Of a stretch of 64,000 bases of DNA, positions 22,098-34,520 are shown one piece after another. Below the pieces are notes generated by a model. It had not been told where the DNA came from and did no database searches. It saw only the letters and a list, made by a program, of their open reading frames with translations. The translations under genes were made by a program, and so were the position numbers. Each line of letters starts with the position of its first letter. Position 1 is the first letter of the stretch. This DNA comes from Massospora cicadina. Taxonomy: Eukaryota > Entomophthoromycota > Entomophthoromycetes > Entomophthorales > Entomophthoraceae. The stretch spans positions 124,001 through 188,000 of the forward strand of contig JAKSZP010006617.1 in NCBI GenBank assembly GCA_022478985.1, in the 5' to 3' direction.

Positions 22098-22580
22098 TGT
22101 TAACTTTTGGAAGTCTAGGTTTTTTAAGCCAAGCTAGATGCACATGTGAAAACCCACTGAGCAATTTATGAGCAATATGATGATTGCAGATCCCCAATAG
22201 ATAATAAAAAAGTAATTATATACGGAGCTATTGCCCCAACAATACCATTTTAAAATTTTACTAACAACCAATTCCCTCCTATCTTCTTGCTTCCAAAAAA
22301 CCTCCTTTTTCCCATTATCATGCCCAATACTAATCCTCATTCCTCTTCAGCAGTTTCAATCCTTTTCGCCTAGTAATTTTCTATTTGCTACAAATTGTAG
22401 GTGTCTCATTTGATCATCAAAGATTCAGCGGAAATCCCTTGATTTTCTGAACTATAAAATACTTTGATCAATTTTCCTTGTGTTTACGTGACTTCTGCTT
22501 GATCTTGAGGCTCACCTCAATTCTAAATTACAATCCATAGGAGCTATAGAGTATTGTCCAGTCATATCAGAATCTCAACA
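22098..22580 (-). repeat. 5' LTR of element B, 483 bp
   Basis: Plus-strand start TGTTAACTT, end ATCTCAACA. Matches 9517-10002. Flank AGCTG at 22581-22585 pairs with ACCTG at 9512-9516. Confidence 0.93.
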
Positions 22581-22585
22581 AGCTG

Positions 22586-24700
22586 TAAAATACTTAGATA
22601 AAATAGTAGTTTAATCTTGAAAAGAGAAAACAGTAAATAGTGTAAAGCCTAAACTCGATTTTTACCAAGCTGTTAAGCAAAAACATCCAGCTGAATTGCT
22701 AAAAGCAGGACGTTGACAACATGCAGTAGAAACTTTTTCTAAACTTAAGTCATAACTACTTTAGGAGATCTCACTACCTGTACTAAAACACCAGCAATGG
22801 TTTTACAACCCACACATCAAATTAAATACAAAGAAGATCCCATCTTCCACCTGTACTTCAAGACTAAGTTTATTTTTATAAAAGTAACCTTATCCATATT
22901 TTTTCAAGTATTAAAATATATTAGATGGAGATAGCAACAAACATAAAGCTCTACATGTTCAGGAATGTATGAGCAGAAAAGCACACGAGGTGTTTAAAGC
23001 TATACTTTGACCCCATTACAACTGATCCAAATTCAAAGAAGTTCTTATTGCCAAGTCCAGAAGTGCTTAAGATGTTCAAAATGCGAAGCAAACGATTTTA
23101 ACATGAGGATGGGGAATTTTGAGTCAATTGAGGACTATGCAAACTGGTATTAACTCAAGGCACAACGGCTTTTGACAACTAGAGCAATGGACTTAGTAAC
23201 CGCAAATACCATTTTGGTTAGCACTCTTATTTCATCCTGAAACTCCATATGTATATGACCTTTGCCGTGAAACCTGAGAAACCCTGAAAGCCAAAAGGAA
23301 GCCTTATTTTGATGATAATGTCGCATATAAGATGAAGTAAAACACTAACCCATTAACAACGCCTCCCTGATCAAATGTCTGTTTATGTTGCTCAGAATTG
23401 AGAGGCTAAGACTAAGTAGAAAGCTTATTGTCTAAGTTAATGAATTTAAACAAAATTTTCAAGTTTTACTGTAACAACTTTCAACAAGAAGGGCACTTAT
23501 GAGAAGACGTCCTAGGTTAAAAGAAGAAAAGAAAGACTAAATAGGAGGTCTCAGGATCAGTCAATTGGGTTGTACACCACACCAAATAGAATCAATGCAG
23601 AGAAGGCTGATTCCTGGGCATTTTCAGGATACTATGTGTCAGGATCTTGGTTATTACCATATTATCCCGCCTGATCATGATTATATGTCTGCTTATCTGC
23701 TAGGGGTTGAGGCCCTCTAGTGGATATGGGAGTTATTGTTCTTTTCTCATGACTATTGTAGGTGAAATATCCTGAACAAATACTATCAATCCTCTGGGTT
23801 TTGTTCTGCCAAGTCGATAATGTTTTGTAAGGGGTTGTCCCTGACAATAAACTAGCAATGAAATTGTCGATTTTCACATTAAAGATTAAATTTGGTTTGT
23901 AACAGTCAATTGGGTTTTATTACTAATCAAGAAATGATTTATAATTGTTAGGTAAGCGGTGCCACCTTGATAGCAACTGACGATTTAACCTTTTGGATAG
24001 CATGACTTGCTGGTTATGGGCAAAAGCCTTATCACTTAAGCAGGCTGCTAACCTGATAAGGGTGAATTTCTGGGGTTGAATGAAGTCATTGAAATTACAT
24101 TCTTCGTCATAATCCAGATAAGGGTGCGTTTTGAGGGGGAAAGAATTTGAACAACCCATTGAGGAAGATCATTGTTTTGCGCTACCCTGGAAATTAAATT
24201 CATTGGCAACTTCTGTCATTTCCCAGTTAGGCGCTAACAGAAGATTTGGAAAACAAATCCCCTATAAACCATTGTAAATATTTTATAAAAGAAGAAAAGA
24301 ATTGATAAGTATCAATATATTGTTTGTTATACATTCTGTATATTTTAGTTGCTTTTGGAATTAGAGTAGAGGGATTAAATATCCCTGTGCAAAAAATTAC
24401 TGTCATTTACTATGCGGCTGCTGCGTAAAAGAGTGAGGAAAGGATAGAATTTCATCAAGAAGTCCACTGAACTATAATTGTCAGATAAGTCCTAGTAGAG
24501 ACATCTAAGCTGGAAATAGGAGTCAAGTCTTAAAAGTAGAAGTTCCCTTAGAACCTTTGTACCACTGTCAGTAGGTTAAGTTCTGTTGTTGTCCAGAAGT
24601 TGCCAACTCTATGGAAGAGGCGAAGGGAGAGGAATACCCTTGTTATAAGGAGCTTTGATTACCTTTCAAAGTGGGTTATAGAATTGTTGTACCAGTTCAA
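22586..24700 (+). pseudogene. gag: gag pseudogene of element F
   Basis: A heavily broken plus-strand coding region. A nucleocapsid remnant at 23468-23512 reads YCNNFQQEGHL(stop)EDV, a CCHC knuckle with second and fourth Cys replaced. Upstream text near 23080-23330 is gag-like by position only. Two minus-strand frames at 23662-23877 and 23923-24159 are unsupported shadows. The join to the F 5' part (8192-9516) is across element B. Confidence 0.65.
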
Positions 24701-25600
24701 ATGATAATCCAGAGAAGGAGTAATATTTGTTCATGTACTGCTCAACTGAATACTATTATCCATACTAGTTTTAATCACACACATATTTATAAGATCATTT
24801 ACCAACGATTATTGGTTGCACATATAAAGAACCTGTACAAGAAAACCTTGGGAGCTGAAAGGAGTTATAATCCTAAAGGAGCAAAACCTCAAGTTTACAT
24901 ATTGGTGCTCATTCCAAAGGAGCAAATTGAGTAGCCACCAGTTCTCAATTTTCACACTATGTCACTGAAGAACCAAGTGAAGTGGTTGTGCCATCTGGAT
25001 CATACCTAACCAATTTAAGCTTAAGCTACAAACTGTCTTACTTGAATTTAGTTTCTAAGCCCACTAAAATCATTGACAGTATCTCAGATGGAAAGATTTT
25101 TGTGAAAAGATTTATAAAGAAGTTTGTAATAGAAGACCACGATCCCCAGAGGCTTGCAAGGAACCAACCTTCGCCAAAGATCTAGGAGGATTCAGTTGGA
25201 CAGTCAGTGCCTTTATTACCACGGGTATGACGATTGGCAAGAGCATTATAAAGTAAATTACTTTATAAAAGTCATTCTATTAAACTTAATTGCTACCAGA
25301 ATTTAAGTCAACATTTATGACTTAAAAGCTCAGGAAAAGATCAAAGTTTGTAACTGACATCAATTATCAGGACAAGTTCATAATTGCTAAAATGAATCAT
25401 CTATAGTGCTAGGAGCTTATTCCGTAATACCATTGAAATTATGACTCACTGTATTGTCTGCTATGGCTGTGGTACCTGAGAACAGCCACTAAAATTTCCT
25501 CATAGGAATGTGTTCTAGTTGAGTTTGGAGGAATCATTGGTTTTCAATAAAAGTTCAGTCTTCTAAATTACCAGCTGTCCCTTGTGTCTCAAGACGAGGA
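24701..25600 (+). pseudogene. pro: Protease pseudogene of element F
   Basis: The block GAYSVIPLKL(stop)LTVLSA at about 25412-25465, then a NFLIGM counterpart near 25490, equals the second protease block of A, D and I (GAYSALPLRF, DLLIGT). The open frames 24671-24934 and 24982-25185 lie where the gag-protease linker and protease front should be; no D-T-G is readable. Confidence 0.65.
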
Positions 25601-26280
25601 GAAGAAGGGGCGGAAGAAGCAAATACGCTTTGTTAAAACTAAACATTCCTTTTACCTGGTTATCTATATCCTTAAGACAAAGGGAACAAAGTTGCTAATA
25701 CAGACCATAGAGGAAGAGTCTATTTCCCCCTGTACACCATTAAAGATATGGACATAAATCCCTGAGAATAGAAGTTAATGTTGGTCAACAGCAGTATCGA
25801 TATATTGGAACAGAAAATGCTTAAGATCTTCTATACCAAAGAGCTATAGAATGAAACTAATAGTAATACCAGGATTCTACAATTTCAAAAATCAAGGAGA
25901 AGTCAAAGTCTTCATAAAAACATTGCCAAGGACCAGTTAAATCAAGAAGGTAAACCCATTGCTAAAGAAAGGAATTATAACTTTCCTGGCATTTAATCAG
26001 TTCACGCCAATGCTGGCATCAAAGAGATTGGGGTGAAAGAGGCCTCTACATAAGAAGAGTGTGAATTAGATGATTTCTTAAATCTGTCTTCAGATATCTT
26101 CAACAAGCACCTAAAGATTATTTCTTTGCAAGGAAAGAGTTCACAAAGTTGAAACTGGGTGTACCATACCCTTTTTAATTAAAGCTTTGCTTGCATTGAA
26201 AGAGAGAGAAAGAGTCATTTTGGAAGAAATCCATTAATTTATAGATGTAGGCTTGTACGCACCTCCAAGGGTCACTGAGC
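25601..26280 (+). other. Protease-RT spacer of element F
   Basis: No recognised domain. Purine-rich, broken text between the protease block and RT; by position, the linker. Confidence 0.5.
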
Positions 26281-26930
26281 GTCTCCCCTTCTGCTAAAGA
26301 GAAAGAAGGATGGGACCCATTAAATCATGGAATATTGAAGACAGCAAACTGACCAAGAAAGAATTTTACCTACTAACGTGCATTAACAATGTATTGAACT
26401 AACTTGGAGGATCACACTACTTCACAGCAATGGAACTGGAAAGTGGATACTATCTGATATAGCTGTCACCAGAAGGTAAGAAGAAGTGTGCCCTGATCAC
26501 CAGTTAAGGATTGTACAAACCAATATATATATGGCACATGGATTTTACAGCGCCCTAACTACTTTCTAATGAGTAATAAATCAGATTTTTTGATATAAAA
26601 ATATTGAGTATAACAATCTAATTGGACGAAATCAAGGTGTTTAGCAAGACGTTCAAGGATCATCTGAGCACCTTAGGGAGTCTTATAACTACCTGAAATT
26701 GAGCCAACTCAAGGTGAAAAGATGAAGCTACTTATTCTTAAAGAGTCAGGTAGATTCCTTAGCTATATAATTACCCAAAGAGGAATCAAGCCCCAGTAAT
26801 AGAAAGTCGAAGGTTTTGCCAAGATGGGCTCCCCAGAAGCATGAGAGATGAACAGGTGTTCAAGGCCATGGTAAAATACTACAACTATAAATGCTAAAGC
26901 TGTGATAATACCTTGAGCCACTCAAACAGG
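26281..26930 (+). pseudogene. pol: Reverse transcriptase pseudogene of element F, cut by E
   Basis: LGGSHYFTAMELESGYYLI at 26403-26460 and KKCALITS at 26480-26502 are clear RT palm blocks. The catalytic box near 26614-26635 reads (stop)LDEIKVFSK, so YxDD is lost. The thumb starts near 26840 (EQVFKAMVKYYNY). At 26931 element E interrupts the thumb; F coding resumes at 42893. Confidence 0.85.
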
Positions 26931-27666
26931 TGTATATCAATGCTTTTTGGTTGCTTGCTTGTGAGTTTTACACCTAAATTGCCAAAATTATTTTCAGGAG
27001 AAGAAGGTTTCTCTACTGCAGATAAATTACTATCTGATTGTTATTAGATCACTTATAAATAAAAAACTAACACTTCTATTGAAATAATGGCTGGTTTTAT
27101 AAGATTTTATTGATATTTTAGGGGTCAAGAAGCGAACTCTATTAAGATGTTGATGCTTAGTATTTAAGCCTATCAAGGCTCAAAGTGAGTTATGGTACAA
27201 AATTTAAATTAGGCTAGGAATAGTCATATTAGAAATATTAGGTTTTGGCTTATTGGGGTTCTCAAGGCTCATCTTGCTTCAACGGAATGACCAATGGAGA
27301 GTCAATAGCAGATAGGATAAGTTCATGAGGCAAGGATCAAATATTTTACCCTATCATTTAAAAAATATTTGCACCTAATGAGACCCCCTCCAAGGCTATA
27401 AAATAAGGTGGTCGCGGTGTAGGTGGTTGTACTAAGTTAGAAAGGGGTGGGGAGGACTCTTGGAAGAGCTACTATGATTTTGCCACAAAGTTCAATTTAA
27501 CATTAATACTGGCCATGGGGCTATTCAGCTGAAAAATAGGGGCAATAGTATTACCCCAATTTGTTGGGTTCCACTAAGAATTTTTCAGGGTCTTTGGCAG
27601 ATTTTATCCATGTTAAAACCTGAATCACTCTTATTGCAATATTGGACTTGTAATTTTCTGATATCA
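26931..27666 (-). repeat. 3' LTR of element E, 736 bp
   Basis: Matches 42154-42892 (AGACCCCCTCCAAG, GGTGTAGGTGGTTGTACTAA, CTGAATCACTCTTATTGCAA). Plus-strand start TGTATATCAATGC; end TGATATCA before a CCCCCTTC polypurine counterpart. Confidence 0.92.
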
Positions 27667-28675
27667 CCCCCTTCAATAGTGTTAGGAGGAGAATAAGGCC
27701 ACAAGAACCGTCCATGAAATTGGTTGACAGTAACTCCTATACAAGGGATTTGATGGAGTCTTGTCCCCTTGCTTGTAAGCGACTACAAAAGGTCCTTCCC
27801 ATATAGACCATAGCTTCTTTCTTCTAGGAGAAATACGATTATGATAGTAAAGCACCAATTAGATACTTGGAAGGAAGGTAGATGGGGCCAGAGCTCATAA
27901 GCGGCTTAACCCTCTTTTGTGACAGGTTTTGCCAAATTTGACATAGGTTCTAATTGTAACTGAAAGAATGATGTGTTGGGTCAACTTCTTCATGGCTGGA
28001 ACAGGGTCAGTCTTATCAAAGAAAATATCTTATTCTAGTAGTGCCAGCAATCCAGGTTCCCATCCATACAGCACACAGAAATGGACATTTTGAGGATTTG
28101 GTGGTAACTGATATGATAGGACATGAGGGCACTTGGTAAGTACAGGTCCCAGTGAAGGGGGTCTGAAGGGGCCATTTTTCATGATATAAAGATCATGGCC
28201 ACATTGGCTCTTCCCACGGTACCATTGTTCAAGGGGTTATAAGGGGCATAAAAGAGCTGTTGCATGCCCATGAAGGTAGCGAGGATCTTCATCACTCTAG
28301 AGGTAAAGTTTTTCTATTATCATAGAGCGGGACTTGGGGCAACCAAATCGAGTGAAAATATACTAATGGAGGAAAGTGGCTGTGGCCTTGGTAGTTTATG
28401 CAGGAAGAGCCTCTACCTCAACCTATTTAGTAAAATGGTCTATGCCTACCAAAATTTTTTGATTCTACTCAGTAGTCTGAGGTAGAGGTCCAACCACATC
28501 TAAACGTATGGTTTGGAAGGGTTGTTAAGCGTAATGGGTTGGTAATGATGAGTAATATTGTAGCTGGATCGCTTTTTGCAGGTCATACAAGCATCCAGAC
28601 CTCAGAAATGGTCTCATGACGCCCTCCTAATAACGCTCTTTAACACATTCATAAGTTTTCTGTACCCTGATATGC
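27667..28675 (-). pseudogene. pol: Integrase pseudogene of element E, first part
   Basis: Next to the 3' LTR, the minus strand carries the integrase C-terminus and core in broken frames. It aligns with I 58866-59800: CCAGAGCTCATAAGCGGCTT versus TTGGAGCTCATTGGCAGCTT, and the Gly-Arg-Glu-Pro-Gly-type block near 28040. The region 28614-28850 is a shadow frame extending into the D LTR. D interrupts it at 28676. Confidence 0.78.
28671..28675. other. Target-site duplication of element D, left copy
   Basis: TATGC immediately before the D LTR; identical to 38234-38238. Confidence 0.93.
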
Positions 28676-29830
28676 TGTAAAAATTTACTGGTTTGGTTAT
28701 TCTCGGATAAAACCCTAGTAATCTTTTTAATGCACAGGTTTGGTTTCTTGTGCACTTCATTTGCGTTGTATAGTATATTAGATTATTGGTTGATAATAGT
28801 ATGATGACTAATATCCATATTTGAGTGTGAATTTTTATAACTTGGACCAACGCTCAGCCAGTATTCTAGATTAAATACCTGAGATGTCGTGATCTAAGGA
28901 ATTGTTTCCTCATTCTGTACAACCCAATATTCTCTGAGATTCCCTTGTGACAGTCTCTTCAGTCCAACACTCAGTCAGCAACAATCCCAAATTGTGTCTC
29001 CTTCTTCTCTATATCCCCACTCAGATCTTTACTCTTATCTCTAAAGTCTCCCAATTATCGCACACAGTAATAATATCCTTGAGAAGAATAGCACAATGGA
29101 AAGCTGATGATAGTTACTACTTAAACTATATATCAGATGAACTTTATAGAACTATAAATCTGTAATAAGATCTAATTATCTGTTTTTTATTATAAGTGAA
29201 TACTAGGGAATTTATATTGGGGATTCAATCATCTAACCCTCAGTTGACACCCATTGATGAAATGGCTGCCATTGCCATTGAATCACCTATCCTCATCCCA
29301 GCAGCAATGGTCTTCCCCATCTTGTCTAGTATTTCATTTTTGGACATCCTTGAGACCTAAACAGAAAGAGTCAAAAAACGTTTCCTAACGTTTTCCTCAA
29401 TTCAAGTGAACCAACTATATTTGGCTAGTGACCTGCTTAGGTAATGAGACTTATTACCCATTAAGGCAAATCACACACCAGCTGATTGATTCGCTAGTTG
29501 CAGGTGGCATCACTCGACTTGCAACTTACTATTCATTCCCAATCAGTTGGTGATGAAACCTGACTGATCACAAATTGGTACACCTAATAGTTAATCATCA
29601 ATCAACTATCATATGCCCCTATTTCATTGATAGCTGCTCTACAAGATCTTAAGCATTCCCCTGGATCGATCTTAAACAGATCAGACAGAGGCAACTAAAA
29701 TAAATTCCCCTGAACATTGTTACTCTGTAACTCAAGCCAACCGATTTCCAATTCATTTCGCCTTAGGGAATTATCTCCTAGCGATTCTTGGTAATTTAGC
29801 AGGCTAGAAATATGGGCAAAAATCCCAACA
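28676..29830 (-). repeat. 3' LTR of element D, 1155 bp
   Basis: Starts TGTAAAAATTTACTGG on the plus strand and ends AATCCCAACA. Matches 37085-38233 end to end. The last third is closely similar to the C LTRs. Short open frames inside it are non-coding. Confidence 0.96.
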
Positions 29831-29846
29831 CATCCCCCTCTTGCCT
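29831..29846 (-). other. Polypurine tract of element D
   Basis: Plus-strand CATCCCCCTCTTGCCT; purine-rich on the minus strand, adjoining the 3' LTR. Confidence 0.85.
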
Positions 29847-30484
29847 AGATTTCCAGCAAGAAAAGGACTGAGGCTTGAGAACACTACTTCAGACACTTGT
29901 CAAATACTTCATTGGATCAAGAAGAATGTGATCTTCATTACCCAACACTGCTTGGGATAACCTTCAGCATGTGGCGTTCTTCCTCTTCCTCCTTGCTACC
30001 ACCTACTCAGAGTGAAGTCCCAACGATCTACTGTCGTTCCAGGCTGATCAATTTACTCATGACAATATTAGTCCTGGGATCTGGTTTTCCCCCATAAGGG
30101 CATATGACCTGCTGTCATATTCAGGATTCTTGGTACGGCGTCCTTGATTTTCTGATTTTCTCCTCATCCTAGACAGGAGGCTCTTGCTGTCAATTTTTGT
30201 TTTGCAGCTCAATTAAGAATACTTATATATGTTTGCCCTCGTTATTCTCTCTTAACCTCTTGGCTAAAGTCATCCCTAATTCTTCTCTTGGAGAGCTTAT
30301 TTCCATTAAATTTGAGATTAATTTCTCTGAAATTGGAGCTTAATGGATTGTAGAGTGCATAATGTTGACTTCCATATAAGTTTAATATTCCCCCTCTCAT
30401 CCATCTCACATGTCAAATTCTGAGTCATGATACCAGCAGCTTCTAAGTAGTTTGTCTAATTAAGACCTCTGGCTCTTCCAGCAG

Positions 30485-31520
30485 ATGAGTTGGGATGCAT
30501 GGAAGAACCTCTTCTATGGTCCTTCCAGGACTCATACGCCTAGTCTTGCGCCAGCGGCTAGTCCTTCTGTCAAATTACCAGAAATGGTAACTAATCCCTC
30601 AAAAACTAGGCTTGTAATTGTTTTGAACAACTCTCGGCCAATTCTTCCTCTGTCATCAATTCCAGAGTTGGATTTGAGGCTCTCCTGGATTTGGCTCCTT
30701 TTGCTGATGCACCAACTATCATCATGGATGCTCTGGAGATTATGCTTGCTCTTGATCGCTCTTTTCTTGCTGGGTCAGACCTGCTTTCTGAGTTCCTCTT
30801 CTGACTCAAACAATTTTACAAACCTGCTGTTCTGGCTACTAAGCTCACCATCAGTAACAGTACACATTTTAAGCTCTCGTATGCTGAACTCTGGCCTAAG
30901 TCACTGAGGCTTTGTCCCTAGCGCTGAATCCCTCTGATCTTGAGAACATCCTAGATCAGGATACCACCGCTTATGCTCTTTTCTTTGCTGGCCAAGTTCT
31001 TTGAAGTGGTCCACAAAGCTTCCAGCCTCTCCTGGGTTTCACCATTTCTTCAGCTTCAGCTTCTGAGAAGCCCATAGTCATTTCTTGCAGGATGCCATTC
31101 GATCCCTGCATGACTATCTCTTTTCTGGTACTTCCCACTGGTATCTTCCGCTGATGGCATTAGTAGGGGGCATGATTTGGCAACCCCCATCAAGGATCCC
31201 TTGTCCGCTGCCAGCCCATATGTCCAGTGTTTTTGATGAAGCCCATTGTCAGGCACTCAAGACTAATCTTCTGGCTCCGGTACCATATCAGGATTAGACA
31301 GGGTTATTTTCCAACTGCCTCTTCTTATACTGTTGCTTTCCTCCCCGCTCCAGGGTTTTGCAATTGGTTTCTTATGACATTTCTGTTTCCCTTCCCCTAT
31401 TCACTTTCTCGCTGGGCTCTGCATCCGCCTAAATAATGTGATTTCGTGTAGGTCTAGCCCTTGCTAGCATCCAATCTCACATTGATTTTGATGGGCTGTT
31501 CTTCCTACAGCAACTCATCT
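30485..31520 (+). pseudogene. Extra ORF of element D, opposite in orientation to gag-pol
   Basis: Plus-strand reading frame between integrase and 3' LTR. It opens at ATG 30485 with MSWDAWKNLFYGPSRTHTPS and APAASPSVKLPEM, aligned in frame with C. After a frameshift near 30630 the supported frame gives LLDLAPFADAPTIIMDALEI and LALDRSFLAGSDLLSEFLF; a TGA follows, then QFYKPAVLAT and HFKLSYAELWPKSLRLC. A later frame (31085-31297) has LHDYLFSGTSHWYLPLMALV, again matching C. The total would be roughly 340 residues. No known domain is recognised. The 140-residue frame at 30485-30907 is real only in its first third; the rest runs in the wrong frame. Confidence 0.68.
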
Positions 31521-31559
31521 ATTTCCCCCAAGAGGTGATATAGGCGGAATCATCCCTAT

Positions 31560-31930
31560 ATTAAGGACAATTAGTAAAAAAATTAAAGATGATAAAACTA
31601 TATCAGGTTTTTCTATGCAGTTTATAATCTTTTTTCCCAATATCTTTTATCAATTTTTTATTTTTATTAATCTTTTTTTTCATGGGACTAGTCTTTGTTT
31701 TGATTTACTATCCATCTTTATATTTTTCCCCAAAATTGGGTCCTAGGTACTTAACCTACCAGCTTTCTATGGTTCAGAGGTCCTTTTTGGACTTACCCAT
31801 CTAGATTGGTTCAGAGGTCCTTTTTTCAAACTTGACCTAATCATCAGGACATGACCAACTTAATGGTTCATTGGTCCTTTGGGAACTCTTTTAATTTTTT
31901 CATTGATCCATTGCTTCAGATACTTAGCGT
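31560..31930. repeat. Degenerate GGTTCAGAGGTCCTT repeats in element D
   Basis: At least three units, GGTTCAGAGGTCCTTTTTGG, GGTTCAGAGGTCCTTTTTTC and GGTTCATTGGTCCTTTGGG, at 31771-31880, spaced about 40-65 bases, after a T-rich tract. Same place and plan as in C (17640-18060). Confidence 0.72.
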
Positions 31931-33185
31931 GTACTCAATTTACAACTCTATCATCCAAGAGATTCTTGATGGAGTAGGCATCAGTTGCTATCTTGGCGAT
32001 AACTTCAAACGAACCTAACCACAATGCATCTAGTTTATCTTTCTTCTGAAACCATGTGTATCACAATAGGCAACTCTTTTGTCTATTTGATATTCTGCTA
32101 AGGCCAGTCAGTTCTTATCATCTGTTGATTTCGCTCATATCCTTTTCTTCAACTTAGTCTAAAATTCTTAAAATTGCATATCAATCAGGATATTTGTAAG
32201 TAAGTTCAAGTACTGCTCAGCACTCATCCCCGACGTTGGTTCTACCACCAAATATAAAATTGGTGGCAATGCGGCCTTTCTCCTATACAACTTCTCAAAT
32301 GGCGTTTTTCCTGTCGCCATATGATGACTGATATTGTAGGTGAACATCACCAGACTCAGGTACGTTCCCCATGTGGAAGTTCCATCTGCAACCAGCTTCC
32401 TCAGCGTCATGGCTAGCATTACATTCCCAATTTTACCATTCTGTTTTTCTCAGCTGGTAGGGTACTGACATGACTCCTCTGATACCCATTATATCATTCA
32501 ATCTTGGGATCACATGAGACATGAAGTTTGTCCCATTATCACTAAGAAGGACCTGCAGACATCCATGCTGGTATACTACTTAATCCAGGATGAACCTCGC
32601 AGTGCTGGTAGCATCTACTTTTGTTAGGGACTTCATCTCAGCCCATCTCATCAGTTGGTCAAGCAACTATAATGTACTTGACTCCCCCTGTGCTCATCAT
32701 CAGCGGTCCCATCAAGTTGATGGACACTGTATGCCAGAAAAATCCAGGGTGATCCAGTCATATCCAGTTGTATTCTTATGTGGTTTGTGCATCTGACATA
32801 CATGCAACAAGCTAGAAAATCTGTGACATTGTAGTTGATGGACTCCCAGTAGTAGTACTGGCAAATATGATCAGTTGTTTTTCTCAGGCCTCCATGACTG
32901 ACAACCTTATGAGCTGCTTGCATGATAGCTGCTCTTTCTGACAGCTTTAGGAATAATAACTGCTTCCCATTAAACGTATAAATACTTATCCATCCATGGT
33001 CTCAGTGTTTTCCATTGCTTTCTGAAGCACACCTTGGATTTCTTTGGGCTCATTCCCAATTTCGCCTTTGACCATTCTCTGGAATAGCTCATCCACCTGC
33101 GGGTATACCATCTGGACCATTGGTAACTGCAATAAGCCATCCTCATTCTGGTGAGAAGCTCTCGCTCAGTAGACGATCTCATAAT
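31931..33185 (-). pseudogene. pol: Integrase pseudogene of element D
   Basis: The zinc domain is in 32651-32923 (AHKVVSHGGLRKT, then CCMYVRC). The first catalytic Asp is Asn (VSINLMGPL near 32700-32730). The second Asp is kept ([15 protein letters not shown] near 32515-32560). The Glu block reads NRMVKLG, so Glu is Lys. Core helices follow at 32168-32419 (FTYNISHHMATGKTPFEKLY, SAEQYLNLLTNIL). Stops separate all parts. Confidence 0.88.
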
Positions 33186-33660
33186 CATAAGCCTGTAGCT
33201 TAAGTACCCATTGAGCCAGTCATCCTTCTGGCTCTCTCAAATTGTGAAGCCAACACAACGAAGATTGGTCCGTCACCACTTTAAAGTGCATTCCATGGAT
33301 GTACACCTGAAAATGCTTACTTGCATAAATGACCATAAGGCATTCATGATCAGTTATGGTGTAGTTCCTCTCATCAGCTGAGAGTGTCTAGCTCACATAT
33401 GCCACTATAGTTCGTCCCCAAGTTCGTCTACTTGGCTTAGTATGGCGCCAATTTCCATCAATGAAGCATCAGTTTGTATAATAAACTCTCGATTGAAATT
33501 CAGACCTTCATAATCAGAGAATCTATTAAATAGCGGTGTAGCTCATCAAAGAGTTACTGGGCTTTTTTATTCCATAAAAATCTTCTTTTGAATCCTTGAA
33601 CAGATATAATAAGGGCTCAGATATTTTAGCAAAGTCCTGAATAAATCTTCTGTAGTATCT
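33186..33660 (-). pseudogene. pol: RNase H pseudogene of element D
   Basis: Broken minus-strand frames with the usual blocks: EFIIQTDASLMEIGAIL near 33440-33490, VAYVS/LSADERNYTITDHE near 33350-33400, YASKHFQ near 33310-33335 and KVVTDQSSLCWLHN near 33245-33290. Lies between the RT thumb and integrase. Confidence 0.82.
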
Positions 33661-34520
33661 GACCATCCCAAGGAACACTTGGATGTCTCAGACCATCTTT
33701 GATACAGTCATCCGTTCTATGGCTTCTATCTCCTGGGCTTGCAGCTGCAATTCACTAGAGTTGATCACGAATACCAGATATTCCAAATTCTTTTTAAAGA
33801 AGTGACACTTCCTTGGCTTAATCTTCAGGTTAGCTATGGACAGTCGCTTGAATACTACTTCCAAGTGGTTTAGGTAATCAGTAAACGTCCTACTGAACAC
33901 ATTGATATCGTCCAGGTATACCAGAATGAATGACAATTTCAAGTCGCTCAGTATAGCATCCATGGCCCTCTGAAACGTTGCAGGTGCATTACATAGACCC
34001 TGGGGCATCCTTGTCAGTTGGAATAGCCCCTGCACGGTAATAATTGCGCATTTTTCCTGGTTTTCTTTTAGCAAAAGATCTGCCAATATACTGAGATCAG
34101 ATCCATCACAGAGAGTATCTCACATCTCCTAATTGATCTAGTGCATCATCAATTCTTGTTAGAGGATATGAATCTTTCTATACAATCTTATTCAGCTTTT
34201 AGTAGTCAATCACCACTAGGTTGGAGACATCCTTTTTCTTCACAATTAGAATTAGACTCTTTCAGGGACTCAATGATGGAACTAGAAGCCCATTCTTCAC
34301 TAGTTTGCTGATTTCATCCTCCACTACCAATTTAGCAGCTTTCAATTGTCGAATCAGTCTCATCCTGATTGCTAAATTTTCCCCAGTGTTGACCTTGTGG
34401 ATCACATCTCTTGTGCATCCCAAATCATGGTTGTCCTGAGAAAACACTTCCCAATAATTATCAAATAACTTGAGCACCTCCTCTTGCTGGCCTTCCAAAG
34501 AACAGCCAGTTGCTCTCAAT
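33661..34520 (-). pseudogene. pol: Reverse transcriptase pseudogene of element D
   Basis: The frame 33688-34086 (132 aa) has CAIITVQGLFQLTRMPQ, CNAPATFQRAMDAI, and an intact catalytic YLDD at 33907-33918 in LVYLDDINVFSRTF, then IKPRKCHFFKKNLEYL. Fingers are in a separate frame, 34262-34519 (HKVNTGENLAIRMRLIRQ, EDEISKLVKNGLLVPSLS). The palm front (DLSVYWQI counterpart) is broken at 34087-34260. Confidence 0.92.

Larger units (their letters stand above)
9517..22580 (-). mobile_element. Element B, Ty3/gypsy element carrying nested element C
   Basis: Minus-strand element of the same family as A. LTRs are 9517-10002 and 22098-22580; the interior 10003-14800 plus 21831-22097 is about 5.07 kb once C (14801-21825) is taken out, close to the 4.94 kb of A. 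Flanking pentamers are ACCTG (9512-9516) and AGCTG (22581-22585), a target-site duplication with one mismatch. It interrupts element F between PBS and gag. Confidence 0.9.

Noticed and set aside
30606..30809. Minus-strand frame rich in Arg and Ser over the D extra ORF
   Set aside because: Antisense shadow of the better supported plus-strand frame; not conserved in C.
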